A stretch of DNA of 64,000 nucleotides, from positions 310,001-374,000 of the forward strand of contig NZ_JACHJY010000005.1 of assembly GCF_014203895.1 (NCBI RefSeq), in the 5' to 3' direction. Below the pieces are notes generated by a model. That model was not told where the DNA came from. It ran no database searches and saw only the letters and a list, made by a program, of their open reading frames with translations. The DNA comes from Streptomyces nymphaeiformis. GTDB lineage: Bacteria > Actinomycetota > Actinomycetes > Streptomycetales > Streptomycetaceae. The translations under genes were made by a program, and so were the position numbers. Position 1 is the stretch's first letter. Every line of letters begins with the position of its first letter. Positions 40,701 to 47,787 of this stretch are shown in pieces.

Positions 40701-42575
40701 GCGGAGGCGCTGCGCGACGCGGCGATCGCCGAGGGCGAGCAGGTCCTCGACGAGGCCCGCAAGGCCGCCGACAAGCGCCGTGCGGACGCCGCCGAGCAGG
40801 CGGACACGCTCGTCGGCGAGGCGCGGGCCGAGGCCGCGCGGATCGCCGAGGAGGCGGCTCGGCTGCGGGTCGAGGCCGAGCAGGTCAAGGCCGAGGGCGA
40901 GGCACAGGCGGAGGCCCTGCGCGCGGAGGCCCGCGCCGAGGGCGAGCAGGTCCTCGACGAGGCCCGCAAGGCCGCCGACAAGCGCCGTACGGACGCCGCC
41001 GAGCAGGCCGACACGCTGATCGGCGAGGCGACGGCCGAAGCGGAGCGGCTCACCGCCGAGGCGGTCGAGCTCATGGAGACCACCGAGCAGGACGCCGCCC
41101 GCCTGCGGGCCGAGGCCGAGCAGGTCAAGGCCGAGGGCGAGGCACAGGCGGAGGCCCTGCGCGCGGAGGCCCGCGCCGAGGGCGAGCAGGTCCTCGACGA
41201 GGCCCGCAAGGCCGCCGACAAGCGCCGTGCCGATGCCGCCGAGCAGGCGGACACGCTGATCGGCGAGGCCACCGCGGAGGCCGAGCGGATCGCGGCCGAG
41301 GCCGCCGAGCTGCGCGAGACGACCGCGCAGGACGCCGAGCGGCTGCGCACCGAGGCCGAGCAGGTCAAGGCCGACGGCGAGGCGCACGCGCAGGCCCTGC
41401 GCAACGCCGCGCTCGCCGATGCCGACCAGATCCTGGACGACGCCCGCAAGGCCGCCGACAAGCGCCGTACGGACGCCGCCGAGCAGGCCGACACCCTCGT
41501 CGGCGAGGCGACGGCCGAGGCCGAGCGGATCGTGAACGAGGCGGCCGAGCTGGCCGATTCGGTCGGCGCGGACGCCCGCGCCGAGGCGGACCGTACCGTC
41601 GCCGCCGCCGCGGAGGAGGCCGAGCGGCTGCGCGCCGAGGGCGCCGAGGCGATCGCCGAGGCCCTGCGGGACGCCGAGCGGATCCGTACCGAGTCGGAGC
41701 GGGTGAAGGAGGACGCCTCCGCCGCGGCCGAGCAGATGCGTGCGGAGGCCCGCGAGGAGGCGGACCGTACGCTCGACGAGGCCCGGGAGGCCGGGGCCCG
41801 GAAGCGTTCCGACGCGGCCGAGCAGGCCGACCAGCTGATGGCCAAGGCCCAGGAGGAGGCGCTGCGCGCCACCACGGAGGCCGAGTCGCAGGCGGACACG
41901 ATGGTCGGCGCGGCCCGCAAGGAGGCCGAGCGGATCGTCGCCGAGGCGACCGTCGAGGGCAACACGCTGGTGGAGCAGGCCCGTACGGACGCGGACGAGC
42001 TCCTGGTCGGGGCGCGCAGCGACGCGACGGCGATAAGGGAGCGGGCCGAGGAACTGCGGAGCCGCGTCGAGGGCGAGATCGAGGAGCTGCACGAGCGGGC
42101 GCGGCGCGAGTCGGCCGAGCAGATGAAGACGGCCGGCGAGCGGGTCGACAAGCTGGTGAAGGCCGCCGAGGAGCAGCGCGCCGAGGCCGACGAGAAGGCC
42201 AAGGAGATGGTCTCGGAGGCGAGTTCGGAGGCGAGCAAGGTCCGGATCGCCGCGGTCCGCAAGGCGGACGCGCTCCTGAAGGAGGCCGCGCAGAAGAAGG
42301 CCTCGATCATCGCGGAGGCGGAGGCCCTCAAGGAGGAGGCCGAGCGGATCCGCGCGGAGGCCGCGGCCGAGGCGGAGAAGACCGTCGCGGACGGACAGCG
42401 CGAGCTGGAGGTGCTGACGCGCCGCCGCAAGGACATCAACGCCGAGATCTCCCGTGTCCAGGACGTTCTGGAGGCGTTGGAGTCATTCGAGACTCCGTCC
42501 ACAGGAAAGGACGGGGTCAAGGCGGGTGCATCTGCAGGGTCCACCCGTTCGAGTGGCAAGTCCCAGGACGGCTAG
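37731..42575 (+). CDS. scy: Scy polarity scaffold coiled-coil protein
   Basis: A very long coiled-coil protein (about 1614 residues) almost free of Pro and rich in Ala, Glu, Arg. The N-terminus (HRAEDDHLARFEAEMDRLKT) and next-door filP identify Scy, the scaffold that gathers DivIVA, FilP and ParA at growing hyphal tips and sets branch sites. After a short DivIVA-like heptad part, the rest follows an 11-residue (hendecad) period. A block of long tandem repeats at about 934-1267 makes it longer than the roughly 1326 residues I recall for S. coelicolor. The C-terminus is a basic Ser/Gly tail. The start is uncertain: GTG 37731 is chosen; TTG 37671 is in frame upstream. Confidence 0.93.
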   Translation: MRGYERQESHRAEDDHLARFEAEMDRLKTEREKAVQHAEDLGYQVEVLRAKLHEARRTIASRPAYDSADIGYQAEQLLRNAQAQAEQLRQDAERELREARAQTQRILQEHAEHQARLQAELHNEAVQRRQQLDQELNERRQTVEAHVNENVAWAEQLRARTESQARRLMEESRAEAEQSLATARAEATRLAEETSRRVGTEAEAARAEAEAILLRARKDAERLLAAASSQAQEATSHAEQLRSTTATETDQARRQATELSRAAEQRMQEAEERLRVARVEAEKALTEAKEAAARQLSSAEQVNEQRTRTAKTEIARLVGEATKEAEALKAEAEEKLREATAEAEKLVSEASEKAVTAAAEDSAAALAKAARSAEEILTKASEDARETTRKAAEEAERVRREAETEADRLRAEAGEQADELLGSAKDDTKEYRAKTVELQEEARRLRGEAEQLRAEAIDEGERIRGEARREALQQIEEAARTAEELLTKARTDAEEQRAKAGAESERVKSEAMERAQTLRTQAEETLERTRAEAERLRAEAEEQAESVTAAAEEAAAGLRADAERAAEARRAEAAEELTRLHTDAEAKVAAAGEELTDARAEGERIRREAAEETERLRTEAAERIRTLREQAEQEAERLRAEAASDASTARTEAESAAVRLRTEASEDAERLRTEAQETADRVRAEAAAAAERVAAEAAEALAAAQDEAVRRRREAEETLESARSEAGREREHAREQSEELLAAARKRVEEAQTEAQRLVEEADTRATEMVAAASRAAQEVRDSVAGLREQAEEEIAGLRSAAEHAAERTRTEAQEEADRVRSDAYEERERASEDAAATRARAQEESEAAKALAERTVTDALAEAEKLRADTAEYAQRVRTEVTDSLASAEQDAARTRADARDDANRIRSEAADRAETALGEARAEAERIGAEAEQVLDEARQAADKRRADAAEQADALIGEATTEAERIGAEAAELRAEAERLKVDGEAHAEALRDAAIAEGEQVLDEARKAADKRRADAAEQADTLVGEARAEAARIAEEAARLRVEAEQVKAEGEAQAEALRAEARAEGEQVLDEARKAADKRRTDAAEQADTLIGEATAEAERLTAEAVELMETTEQDAARLRAEAEQVKAEGEAQAEALRAEARAEGEQVLDEARKAADKRRADAAEQADTLIGEATAEAERIAAEAAELRETTAQDAERLRTEAEQVKADGEAHAQALRNAALADADQILDDARKAADKRRTDAAEQADTLVGEATAEAERIVNEAAELADSVGADARAEADRTVAAAAEEAERLRAEGAEAIAEALRDAERIRTESERVKEDASAAAEQMRAEAREEADRTLDEAREAGARKRSDAAEQADQLMAKAQEEALRATTEAESQADTMVGAARKEAERIVAEATVEGNTLVEQARTDADELLVGARSDATAIRERAEELRSRVEGEIEELHERARRESAEQMKTAGERVDKLVKAAEEQRAEADEKAKEMVSEASSEASKVRIAAVRKADALLKEAAQKKASIIAEAEALKEEAERIRAEAAAEAEKTVADGQRELEVLTRRRKDINAEISRVQDVLEALESFETPSTGKDGVKAGASAGSTRSSGKSQDG
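40530..41530. repeat. Tandem 207/240-bp repeats in scy
   Basis: The block beginning GAGCAGGTCCTCGACGAGGC recurs at about 40530, 40737, 40944, 41184 and (diverged) 41424. Spacings are 207, 207, 240, 240 bp. Positions 40871-40988 and 41111-41228 are identical over 118 bp. In protein this is 69- and 80-residue units that differ by exactly one hendecad. Confidence 0.85.
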
Positions 42576-42643
42576 CCACTCAAAAGGCTGGACATTCTCC
42601 AGATCAAACGGGCATACGCTCGATGACACGCCGCTTCGGCCCC

Positions 42644-42649
42644 TAGGAT
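42644..42649 (+). promoter_or_regulatory. filP -10 element
   Basis: TAGGAT, 40 nt before the filP ATG. An ATGACA at 42623-42628 is a -35-like hexamer but only 15 nt away, so the -35 is uncertain. Confidence 0.45.
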
Positions 42650-42689
42650 TCCCTCTAACACCTCACCGGTCTCATTCGACAGGAACCCC

Positions 42690-43625
42690 ATGAGCGACAC
42701 TTCCTCCCCCTTCGGCTTCGAGCTCGTGCGGCGCGGTTACGACCGCGGTCAGGTGGACGACCGCATTACCAAGCTCGTGGCCGACCGCGACAGCGCCCTG
42801 TCCCGTATCACCTCGCTGGAGAAGCGCATCGAGGAGCTCCACCTCGAGACGCAGAACGCCCAGGCGCAGGTGACCGACGCCGAGCCGTCGTACGCGGGTC
42901 TGGGTGCCCGGGTCGAGAAGATCCTCCGGCTCGCCGAGGAGGAGGCGAAGGACCTGCGTGAGGAGGCCCGTCGCGCCGCCGAGCAGCACCGCGAGCTGGC
43001 CGAGTCGGCCGCCCAGCAGGTGCGCAACGACGCGGAGTCGTTCGCGGCCGAGCGCAAGGCGAAGGCCGAGGACGAGGGCGTCCGGATCGTCGAGAAGGCG
43101 CAGGGCGAGGCCAACTCGCTGCGCGCCGAGGCCCAGAAGGACGCGCAGTCGAAGCGCGAGGAGGCGGACGCCCTCTTCGAGGAGACCCGTGCCAAGGCCG
43201 CCCAGGCCGCCGCGGACTTCGAGACGAACCTGGCGAAGCGCCGCGAGCAGTCGGAGCGGGACCTGGCCTCGCGCCAGGCGAAGGCCGAGAAGCGCCTCGC
43301 GGAGATCGAGCACCGCGCCGAGCAGCTCCGCCTGGAGGCCGAGAAGCTGCGCACGGACGCGGAGCGCCGGGCCCGTCAGACGGTGGAGACCGCGCAGCGC
43401 CAGGCCGAGGACATCGTGGCCGACGCGAACGCCAAGGCCGACCGGATCCGTTCGGAATCGGAGCGCGAGCTGGCGGCGCTCACGAACCGCCGCGACTCGA
43501 TCAACGCGCAGCTGACCAACGTCCGCGAGATGCTGGCGACGCTGACCGGTGCCGCTGTGGCGGCCGCCGGCTCCCCGATCGACGACGAGCGCACGGCCGG
43601 CGTCCCGGCCCAGCAGTCGCGGTAA
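42690..43625 (+). CDS. filP: FilP intermediate-filament-like protein
   Basis: A 311-residue coiled-coil protein matching FilP in length and sequence, beginning MSDTSSPFGFELVRRGYDRG. FilP forms cytoskeletal filaments and networks near the hyphal tip, gives cells stiffness and binds DivIVA and Scy. A short head (about 1-25) leads to a heptad segment, a break near 70 (DAEPSYAGLG), a long hendecad-rich rod to about 275 and a short tail. ATG at 42690 has AGGA 6 nt upstream. It lies 114 bp after scy with its own promoter. Confidence 0.97.
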   Translation: MSDTSSPFGFELVRRGYDRGQVDDRITKLVADRDSALSRITSLEKRIEELHLETQNAQAQVTDAEPSYAGLGARVEKILRLAEEEAKDLREEARRAAEQHRELAESAAQQVRNDAESFAAERKAKAEDEGVRIVEKAQGEANSLRAEAQKDAQSKREEADALFEETRAKAAQAAADFETNLAKRREQSERDLASRQAKAEKRLAEIEHRAEQLRLEAEKLRTDAERRARQTVETAQRQAEDIVADANAKADRIRSESERELAALTNRRDSINAQLTNVREMLATLTGAAVAAAGSPIDDERTAGVPAQQSR

Positions 43626-43657
43626 CAGCGCCCCCGGCGTAAGAAACCCCCCGTGAG

Positions 43658-43689
43658 AACCCCCCGTCATTCCGGTGGCGGGGGGTTTT
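43658..43689 (+). terminator. filP terminator
   Basis: AACCCCCCG and its complement CGGGGGGTT with a 12-nt loop, followed by T residues; another AAACCCCCCG copy just upstream (43644-43653) can pair instead. Confidence 0.75.
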
Positions 43690-43698
43690 GCGCGCCCG

Positions 43699-43704
43699 TA
43701 GGTT
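43699..43704 (+). promoter_or_regulatory. -10 element of the first ABC exporter (leaderless)
   Basis: TAGGTT ends 7 nt before the ATG at 43712 and there is no ribosome site. No clear -35 was found. Confidence 0.45.
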
Positions 43705-43711
43705 GGGACGC

Positions 43712-44680
43712 ATGATCGAGCTTGAGGGCCTGACCAAGCGCTACGGGACGAAGATCGCGGTCGACCACCTCTCCTTCCAGGTCCGTCCTGGCGTGGTCAC
43801 CGGCTTCCTCGGGCCGAACGGGGCGGGCAAGTCGACGACGATGCGGATGATGCTCGACCTGGACAACCCGACGAGCGGGACGGTCCGGATCGACGGCAAG
43901 CACTACCGGGACCTGGCCGAGCCCCTGAAGTACATCGGGGCGCTGCTCGACGCCAAGGCGATGCACGGCGGCCGCTCCGCGTACAACAACCTGCTGTGTC
44001 TGGCGCAGTCGAACCGCATCCCGGCGAGCCGGGTGGGCGAGGTGCTCGACCTGGTGGGTCTGACGGCGGTCGCGAAGAAGAAGTCGAAGGGGTTCTCCCT
44101 CGGCATGGGGCAGCGGCTGGGGATCGCGTCGGCGCTCCTGGGCGATCCCGAGATCCTGATGTTCGACGAGCCCGTCAACGGTCTGGACCCCGAGGGAATT
44201 CACTGGATCCGCAATCTGATGAAGGCGTTGGCGGCCGAAGGCCGGACGATCTTCGTCTCCAGCCATCTGATGAGTGAAATGGCGCTGACGGCCGATCATC
44301 TGATCGTGATCGGGCAGGGAAAGCTGCTGGCCGACACGTCGATGGCGGATTTCATCCAGCAGAATTCCCGGAGTTTCGTACGGATGCGCTCCCCCCAGCA
44401 GGAACGACTGCGGGACGTGCTCCACGCGAACGGATTCGTCGTGGTCGAGGCGGGCCACGGGGCCCTGGAGGTGGACGGGGCGACGACGGAGAAGCTCGGC
44501 GAGCTGGCCGCGGAGAACGGGCTCGTGCTGCACGAGCTGAGCCAGCAGCGCGCCTCCCTCGAAGAAGCGTTCATGCAGATGACGGCCGCCGCGGTCGAGT
44601 ACCACGCGCACGGCACCGACGTACACGGCGGCGCCGCGGCGCCCGGCCCCCAGTGGGGCCCGACCTCCGAGGGAGCCTGA
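43712..44680 (+). CDS. ABC transporter ATP-binding protein (pair 1)
   Basis: A 322-residue ABC ATPase of the DrrA/NatA export type. Walker A GPNGAGKST, signature FSLGMGQRLGIA (variant of LSGGQ), Walker B LMFDEPVNGLDPEG, and H-loop SSHLMSEM are visible, then a C-terminal domain (about 220-300). ATG at 43712 follows a -10 by 7 nt and probably gives a leaderless mRNA. It is followed after 3 bp by its permease. Substrate unknown; DrrA-like pairs often export drugs or lantibiotics. Confidence 0.93.
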   Translation: MIELEGLTKRYGTKIAVDHLSFQVRPGVVTGFLGPNGAGKSTTMRMMLDLDNPTSGTVRIDGKHYRDLAEPLKYIGALLDAKAMHGGRSAYNNLLCLAQSNRIPASRVGEVLDLVGLTAVAKKKSKGFSLGMGQRLGIASALLGDPEILMFDEPVNGLDPEGIHWIRNLMKALAAEGRTIFVSSHLMSEMALTADHLIVIGQGKLLADTSMADFIQQNSRSFVRMRSPQQERLRDVLHANGFVVVEAGHGALEVDGATTEKLGELAAENGLVLHELSQQRASLEEAFMQMTAAAVEYHAHGTDVHGGAAAPGPQWGPTSEGA

Positions 44681-44683
44681 TCG

Positions 44684-45463
44684 ATGGCAGTGGAAACCGC
44701 GGTCCTGCAGTCCGAGTGGACCAAGATCCGGACGGTGTCCTCGACCGTCTGGACGCTGGCGAGCGCCTTCCTCGTCACGGTGGCGATGGGCGCGGGACTG
44801 AGCGCCCTGACGAACGCCACCTTCGACGACATGAGGGCGGTCGAGAGGGCCACCTTCGACCCGACCCTGATCAGCTTCTCCGGGATGATCCTGGGGCAGC
44901 TGGCGATGGTGGTCTTCGGCGTCCTGGTGGTGGGGACCGAGTACTCCTCCGGCATGATCCGCACCTCGCTGGCCGCCGTGCCGCAGCGCGCGACCTTCCT
45001 CTTCTCGAAGATCACGGTGGCGGGCGGGCTCGCCTTCCTGGTGGGGCTCGCGACGAGCTTCGTCACCTTCTTCCTGGGGCAGGCGCTGCTCGGCGGGCAC
45101 CGTGCCTCCATCAGCGACGACAACGTGCTGCGCGCGGTGATCGGCGCCGGGCTCTACATGGGTCTGATCGCCCTGTTCTCGATGGGTGTGGCGGCGATGC
45201 TGCGCTCGTCGATGCTGTCGCTCGGCATCCTGGTGCCGTTCCTCCTCCTGGTGTCGAACATCCTCTCGGCCGTGCCGAAGGCCAAGGAGGTGGCCCAGTA
45301 CTTCCCGGACCAGGCCGGCTCGAAGGTCATGCGGGTCATCCCGGACGCGATGAACTCGGAGAAGGCGCCGTACGGACCCTGGGGCGGGCTCGGGATCATG
45401 GCGCTCTGGGTGGTGGCCTCGCTGCTCGGCGGCTACCTGGTGCTGAAGAAGCGCGACGCCTGA
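44684..45463 (+). CDS. ABC transporter permease (pair 1)
   Basis: A 259-residue permease of the ABC-2 type with about six transmembrane segments: one after the N-terminal SEWTKIRTVSSTVWTL motif, then MVVFGVLVVGTEYSSGMIRTSL, VAGGLAFLVGLATSFVTFFLG, and others to the end (GLGIMALWVVASLLGGYLVL). The EWTKIR and TEYSSGMIR motifs are family marks. It starts 3 nt after the ATPase stop. Confidence 0.93.
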   Translation: MAVETAVLQSEWTKIRTVSSTVWTLASAFLVTVAMGAGLSALTNATFDDMRAVERATFDPTLISFSGMILGQLAMVVFGVLVVGTEYSSGMIRTSLAAVPQRATFLFSKITVAGGLAFLVGLATSFVTFFLGQALLGGHRASISDDNVLRAVIGAGLYMGLIALFSMGVAAMLRSSMLSLGILVPFLLLVSNILSAVPKAKEVAQYFPDQAGSKVMRVIPDAMNSEKAPYGPWGGLGIMALWVVASLLGGYLVLKKRDA

Positions 45464-45599
45464 CCTCCGGAGGCTTCCTCCTTTTCGCCGGAACCGTCAA
45501 CGGCTGGATAAGCTCCTAGCTCATACGGGGGGCTCCGGCCGGACGGCCGCCACGCCCCGACACGGATGCACGCGACCGACCTGTCGATGGGGCTGGAGA

Positions 45600-46808
45600 A
45601 TGATCGAGGCAGTCGGCCTGACGAAGCGCTACGGCGCCAAGACGGCCGTGTACAACCTTTCCTTCCAGGTGAGGCCCGGTGTGGTCACCGGGTTCCTGGG
45701 ACCCAACGGGTCCGGCAAGTCGACGACGATGCGCATGATCCTGGGCCTCGACCGGCCCACCGCGGGTCACGTCACGATCGGCGGCCACCCCTTCCGGCAG
45801 CTGCCGAACGCGCCCCGGCAGGTCGGCGCGCTCCTGGACGCCAAGGCCGTGCACGGCGGCCGCAGCGCCCGCAGCCACCTCCTGTCGCTCGCGCAGCTGG
45901 CCGGCATCCCGGCCCAGCGCGTCGACGAGGTCCTCGGCGTCGTCGGCCTCCAGGACGTGGCCAAGCGGCGCTCGAAGGGCTTCTCGCTCGGCATGGGCCA
46001 GCGGCTCGGCATCGCGGCGGCGCTCCTCGGCGACCCGCAGGTGCTGCTCTTCGACGAGCCCGTCAACGGTCTGGACCCCGAGGGCATCCTCTGGGTGCGG
46101 AACCTGATGAAGAAGCTGGCCGCCGAGGGCCGCACGGTCTTCGTCTCCAGCCACCTCATGAGCGAGATGGCGCTGACCGCCGACCACCTGATCGTGATCG
46201 GCCGGGGGCAGCTGCTCGCGGACATGCCGGTGAAGGACTTCATCTCGGCGAACTCCGCCGACTTCGCCCGGGTGCGGATCCCGGGCACCGAGCCGGCGCA
46301 GCGCGAGAAGCTGACGTCGGTCCTGGTGGAGGCCGGCGGCCAGGTGCTGCCGGAGCCGGACGGCGCGCTGCGCGTGACGGGCCTGCAGCTGCCGCGCATC
46401 AGCGACCTCGCGCACGGCGCGGACGTACGGCTCTGGGAGCTGTCCCCGCACCAGGCCTCGCTGGAGGAGGCGTACATGCGGCTGACGCAGGGCGCCGTGG
46501 ACTACCGCTCCACCGACGACCGGCTCGCCCACCTCCAGCCGCCGCTCCAGCCCGGACAGCCGGGGTACGGGATGCCGCCGCAGCCGCAGGTCCAGGAGGT
46601 GCCGCAGCAGGGCTGGTACGCCCCGCCGCCGCCCGGACAGAACCCGTACGGCGCGGCCCCGCAGGCCCCCGCGCCCGGACCGAACCCGTACGCGGGCGGT
46701 CCGCAGGCCCCCGCGCCCGGTCCGTACGCCCCTCCGCCCGCCCCGCAGCCGAGCGCACCCCAGCCGAACAGCCTGCAGCCGAGCGACACCCCGAAGGACG
46801 CCCGATGA
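45600..46808 (+). CDS. ABC transporter ATP-binding protein (pair 2)
   Basis: A 402-residue ABC ATPase closely paralogous to that of pair 1: Walker A GPNGSGKST, signature FSLGMGQRLGIA, Walker B LLFDEPVNGLDPEG, SSHLMSEMALTADHLIVIG. It differs by a Pro/Gln/Gly-rich C-terminal tail (about 305-402; PGQPGYGMPPQPQ, PQAPAPGPNPY), likely unfolded. ATG at 45600 has GGAGA 1-5 nt upstream. Its stop overlaps the permease ATG (ATGA). Gene pairs 1 and 2 look like an old tandem duplication. Confidence 0.93.
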   Translation: MIEAVGLTKRYGAKTAVYNLSFQVRPGVVTGFLGPNGSGKSTTMRMILGLDRPTAGHVTIGGHPFRQLPNAPRQVGALLDAKAVHGGRSARSHLLSLAQLAGIPAQRVDEVLGVVGLQDVAKRRSKGFSLGMGQRLGIAAALLGDPQVLLFDEPVNGLDPEGILWVRNLMKKLAAEGRTVFVSSHLMSEMALTADHLIVIGRGQLLADMPVKDFISANSADFARVRIPGTEPAQREKLTSVLVEAGGQVLPEPDGALRVTGLQLPRISDLAHGADVRLWELSPHQASLEEAYMRLTQGAVDYRSTDDRLAHLQPPLQPGQPGYGMPPQPQVQEVPQQGWYAPPPPGQNPYGAAPQAPAPGPNPYAGGPQAPAPGPYAPPPAPQPSAPQPNSLQPSDTPKDAR

Positions 46809-47641
46809 CCGCCCCCGCCCACCACCACGCCCCGGCGCCGCACGCCTACGTCTCCCCCATCCCGGTCCGTGCCGCGCACCTCGGTGACGCGCTCGCCTCC
46901 GAGTGGACGAAGATCCGCTCGGTGCGTTCGACGGTGTGGACGCTCGGGGTCATGATCCTGCTGATGCTCGCCCTCGGCCTGGGCGTCGCGGCGATCGCCG
47001 CGACGTCCGAGGCCGAGATGGGCGAGGAGTCGGCGCTCGCCTTCGGCTTCTTCGGGATGCTGCCGGCGTCGATCTGCGTGATCACCCTCGGCGTCCTGAC
47101 GATCGCCTCCGAGTACGGCACGGGCATGATCCGTACGACCCTGACGGCCTGCCCGAGCCGGGCCCGGGTGCTCACGGCGAAGGCGATCGTCTTCTTCCTG
47201 CTCGTCTTCTCGGTCACCACCGTCCTCGCGACGCTCGTGGCGGTGGCGCAGGTCGCCCTGGTCGACACGGCGGCGACGCCGACGACGGCCGAGTGGCTGC
47301 GGGCGACGGTCGGCGCGGGCGGCTACCTGGCCCTGCTCGGCCTGCTGTCGCTGGCGGTCGGCACGCTCATCCGGCACTCGGCCGGCGCGATCACGGTGAT
47401 GATCGGTCTGCTGCTGATGCCGCTGGTGGCGGCCCTGTTCATGTTCAACCAGACCCTGCAGTCGCTGCAGAAGTTCCTGTTCACCTACGCGATCCCGTCG
47501 CAGATGATCTCGCTCTACAGCGAGAAGCCGCCGTTCGGCGACTCGGGCCCGGCGGGCTGGGAGCCGCTGCTGATCATGGCGGCGGTCGCCGCGGCGGCCC
47601 TGGGCGGCGCGTACGCGCTGCTGAACAGCCGGGACGTGTAG
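46805..47641 (+). CDS. ABC transporter permease (pair 2)
   Basis: A 278-residue ABC-2 permease paralogous to the one at 44684: SEWTKIRSVRSTVWTLGV, ASEYGTGMIRTTLTA, and about six transmembrane segments. The N-terminus is His/Pro/Ala-rich (APAHHHAPAPHAY). ATG at 46805 overlaps the ATPase stop. Both exporters follow filP but their substrate is unknown. Confidence 0.92.
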   Translation: MTAPAHHHAPAPHAYVSPIPVRAAHLGDALASEWTKIRSVRSTVWTLGVMILLMLALGLGVAAIAATSEAEMGEESALAFGFFGMLPASICVITLGVLTIASEYGTGMIRTTLTACPSRARVLTAKAIVFFLLVFSVTTVLATLVAVAQVALVDTAATPTTAEWLRATVGAGGYLALLGLLSLAVGTLIRHSAGAITVMIGLLLMPLVAALFMFNQTLQSLQKFLFTYAIPSQMISLYSEKPPFGDSGPAGWEPLLIMAAVAAAALGGAYALLNSRDV

Positions 47642-47664
47642 GGATCCGGAAGGGTTCTCTTCGG

Positions 47665-47708
47665 AGCGGCCCCCGCGCGGCACTCGCCGCCGGGGGCCGC
47701 TTTCTTTG
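47665..47708 (+). terminator. Terminator of ABC pair 2
   Basis: AGCGGCCCCCG and complement with a 15-nt GC-rich loop, followed by TTCTTTG, 24 nt after the stop. It also marks the left edge of the secondary-metabolite region. Confidence 0.8.
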
Positions 47709-47746
47709 TTCGCGCCGCACGACCACGGGAACAATTGCCGGTCATT

Positions 47747-47780
47747 GCTCCTAGGAGCGGACGAGGACCTGCCCTAAACT
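47747..47780 (+). promoter_or_regulatory. rmlB promoter with palindrome
   Basis: TAAACT (47775-47780) ends 7 nt before the rmlB ATG, predicting a leaderless mRNA. A perfect 12-bp palindrome GCTCCTAGGAGC (47747-47758) covers the -35 place, where no good hexamer is present. It is a candidate regulator site of the cluster. Confidence 0.5.
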
Positions 47781-47787
47781 CTGGGCA

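Noticed and set aside
40530..41530. Regular repeats suggesting a CRISPR array
   Set aside because: The units are 207-240 bp, coding and in frame with scy; there are no short repeats with unique spacers.
37503..42559. Two antisense frames of about 1530 codons over scy
   Set aside because: They arise because GC-rich Ala/Glu/Arg repeats stay open in other frames; their translations are monotonous Leu/Gly or Ser/Ala strings.
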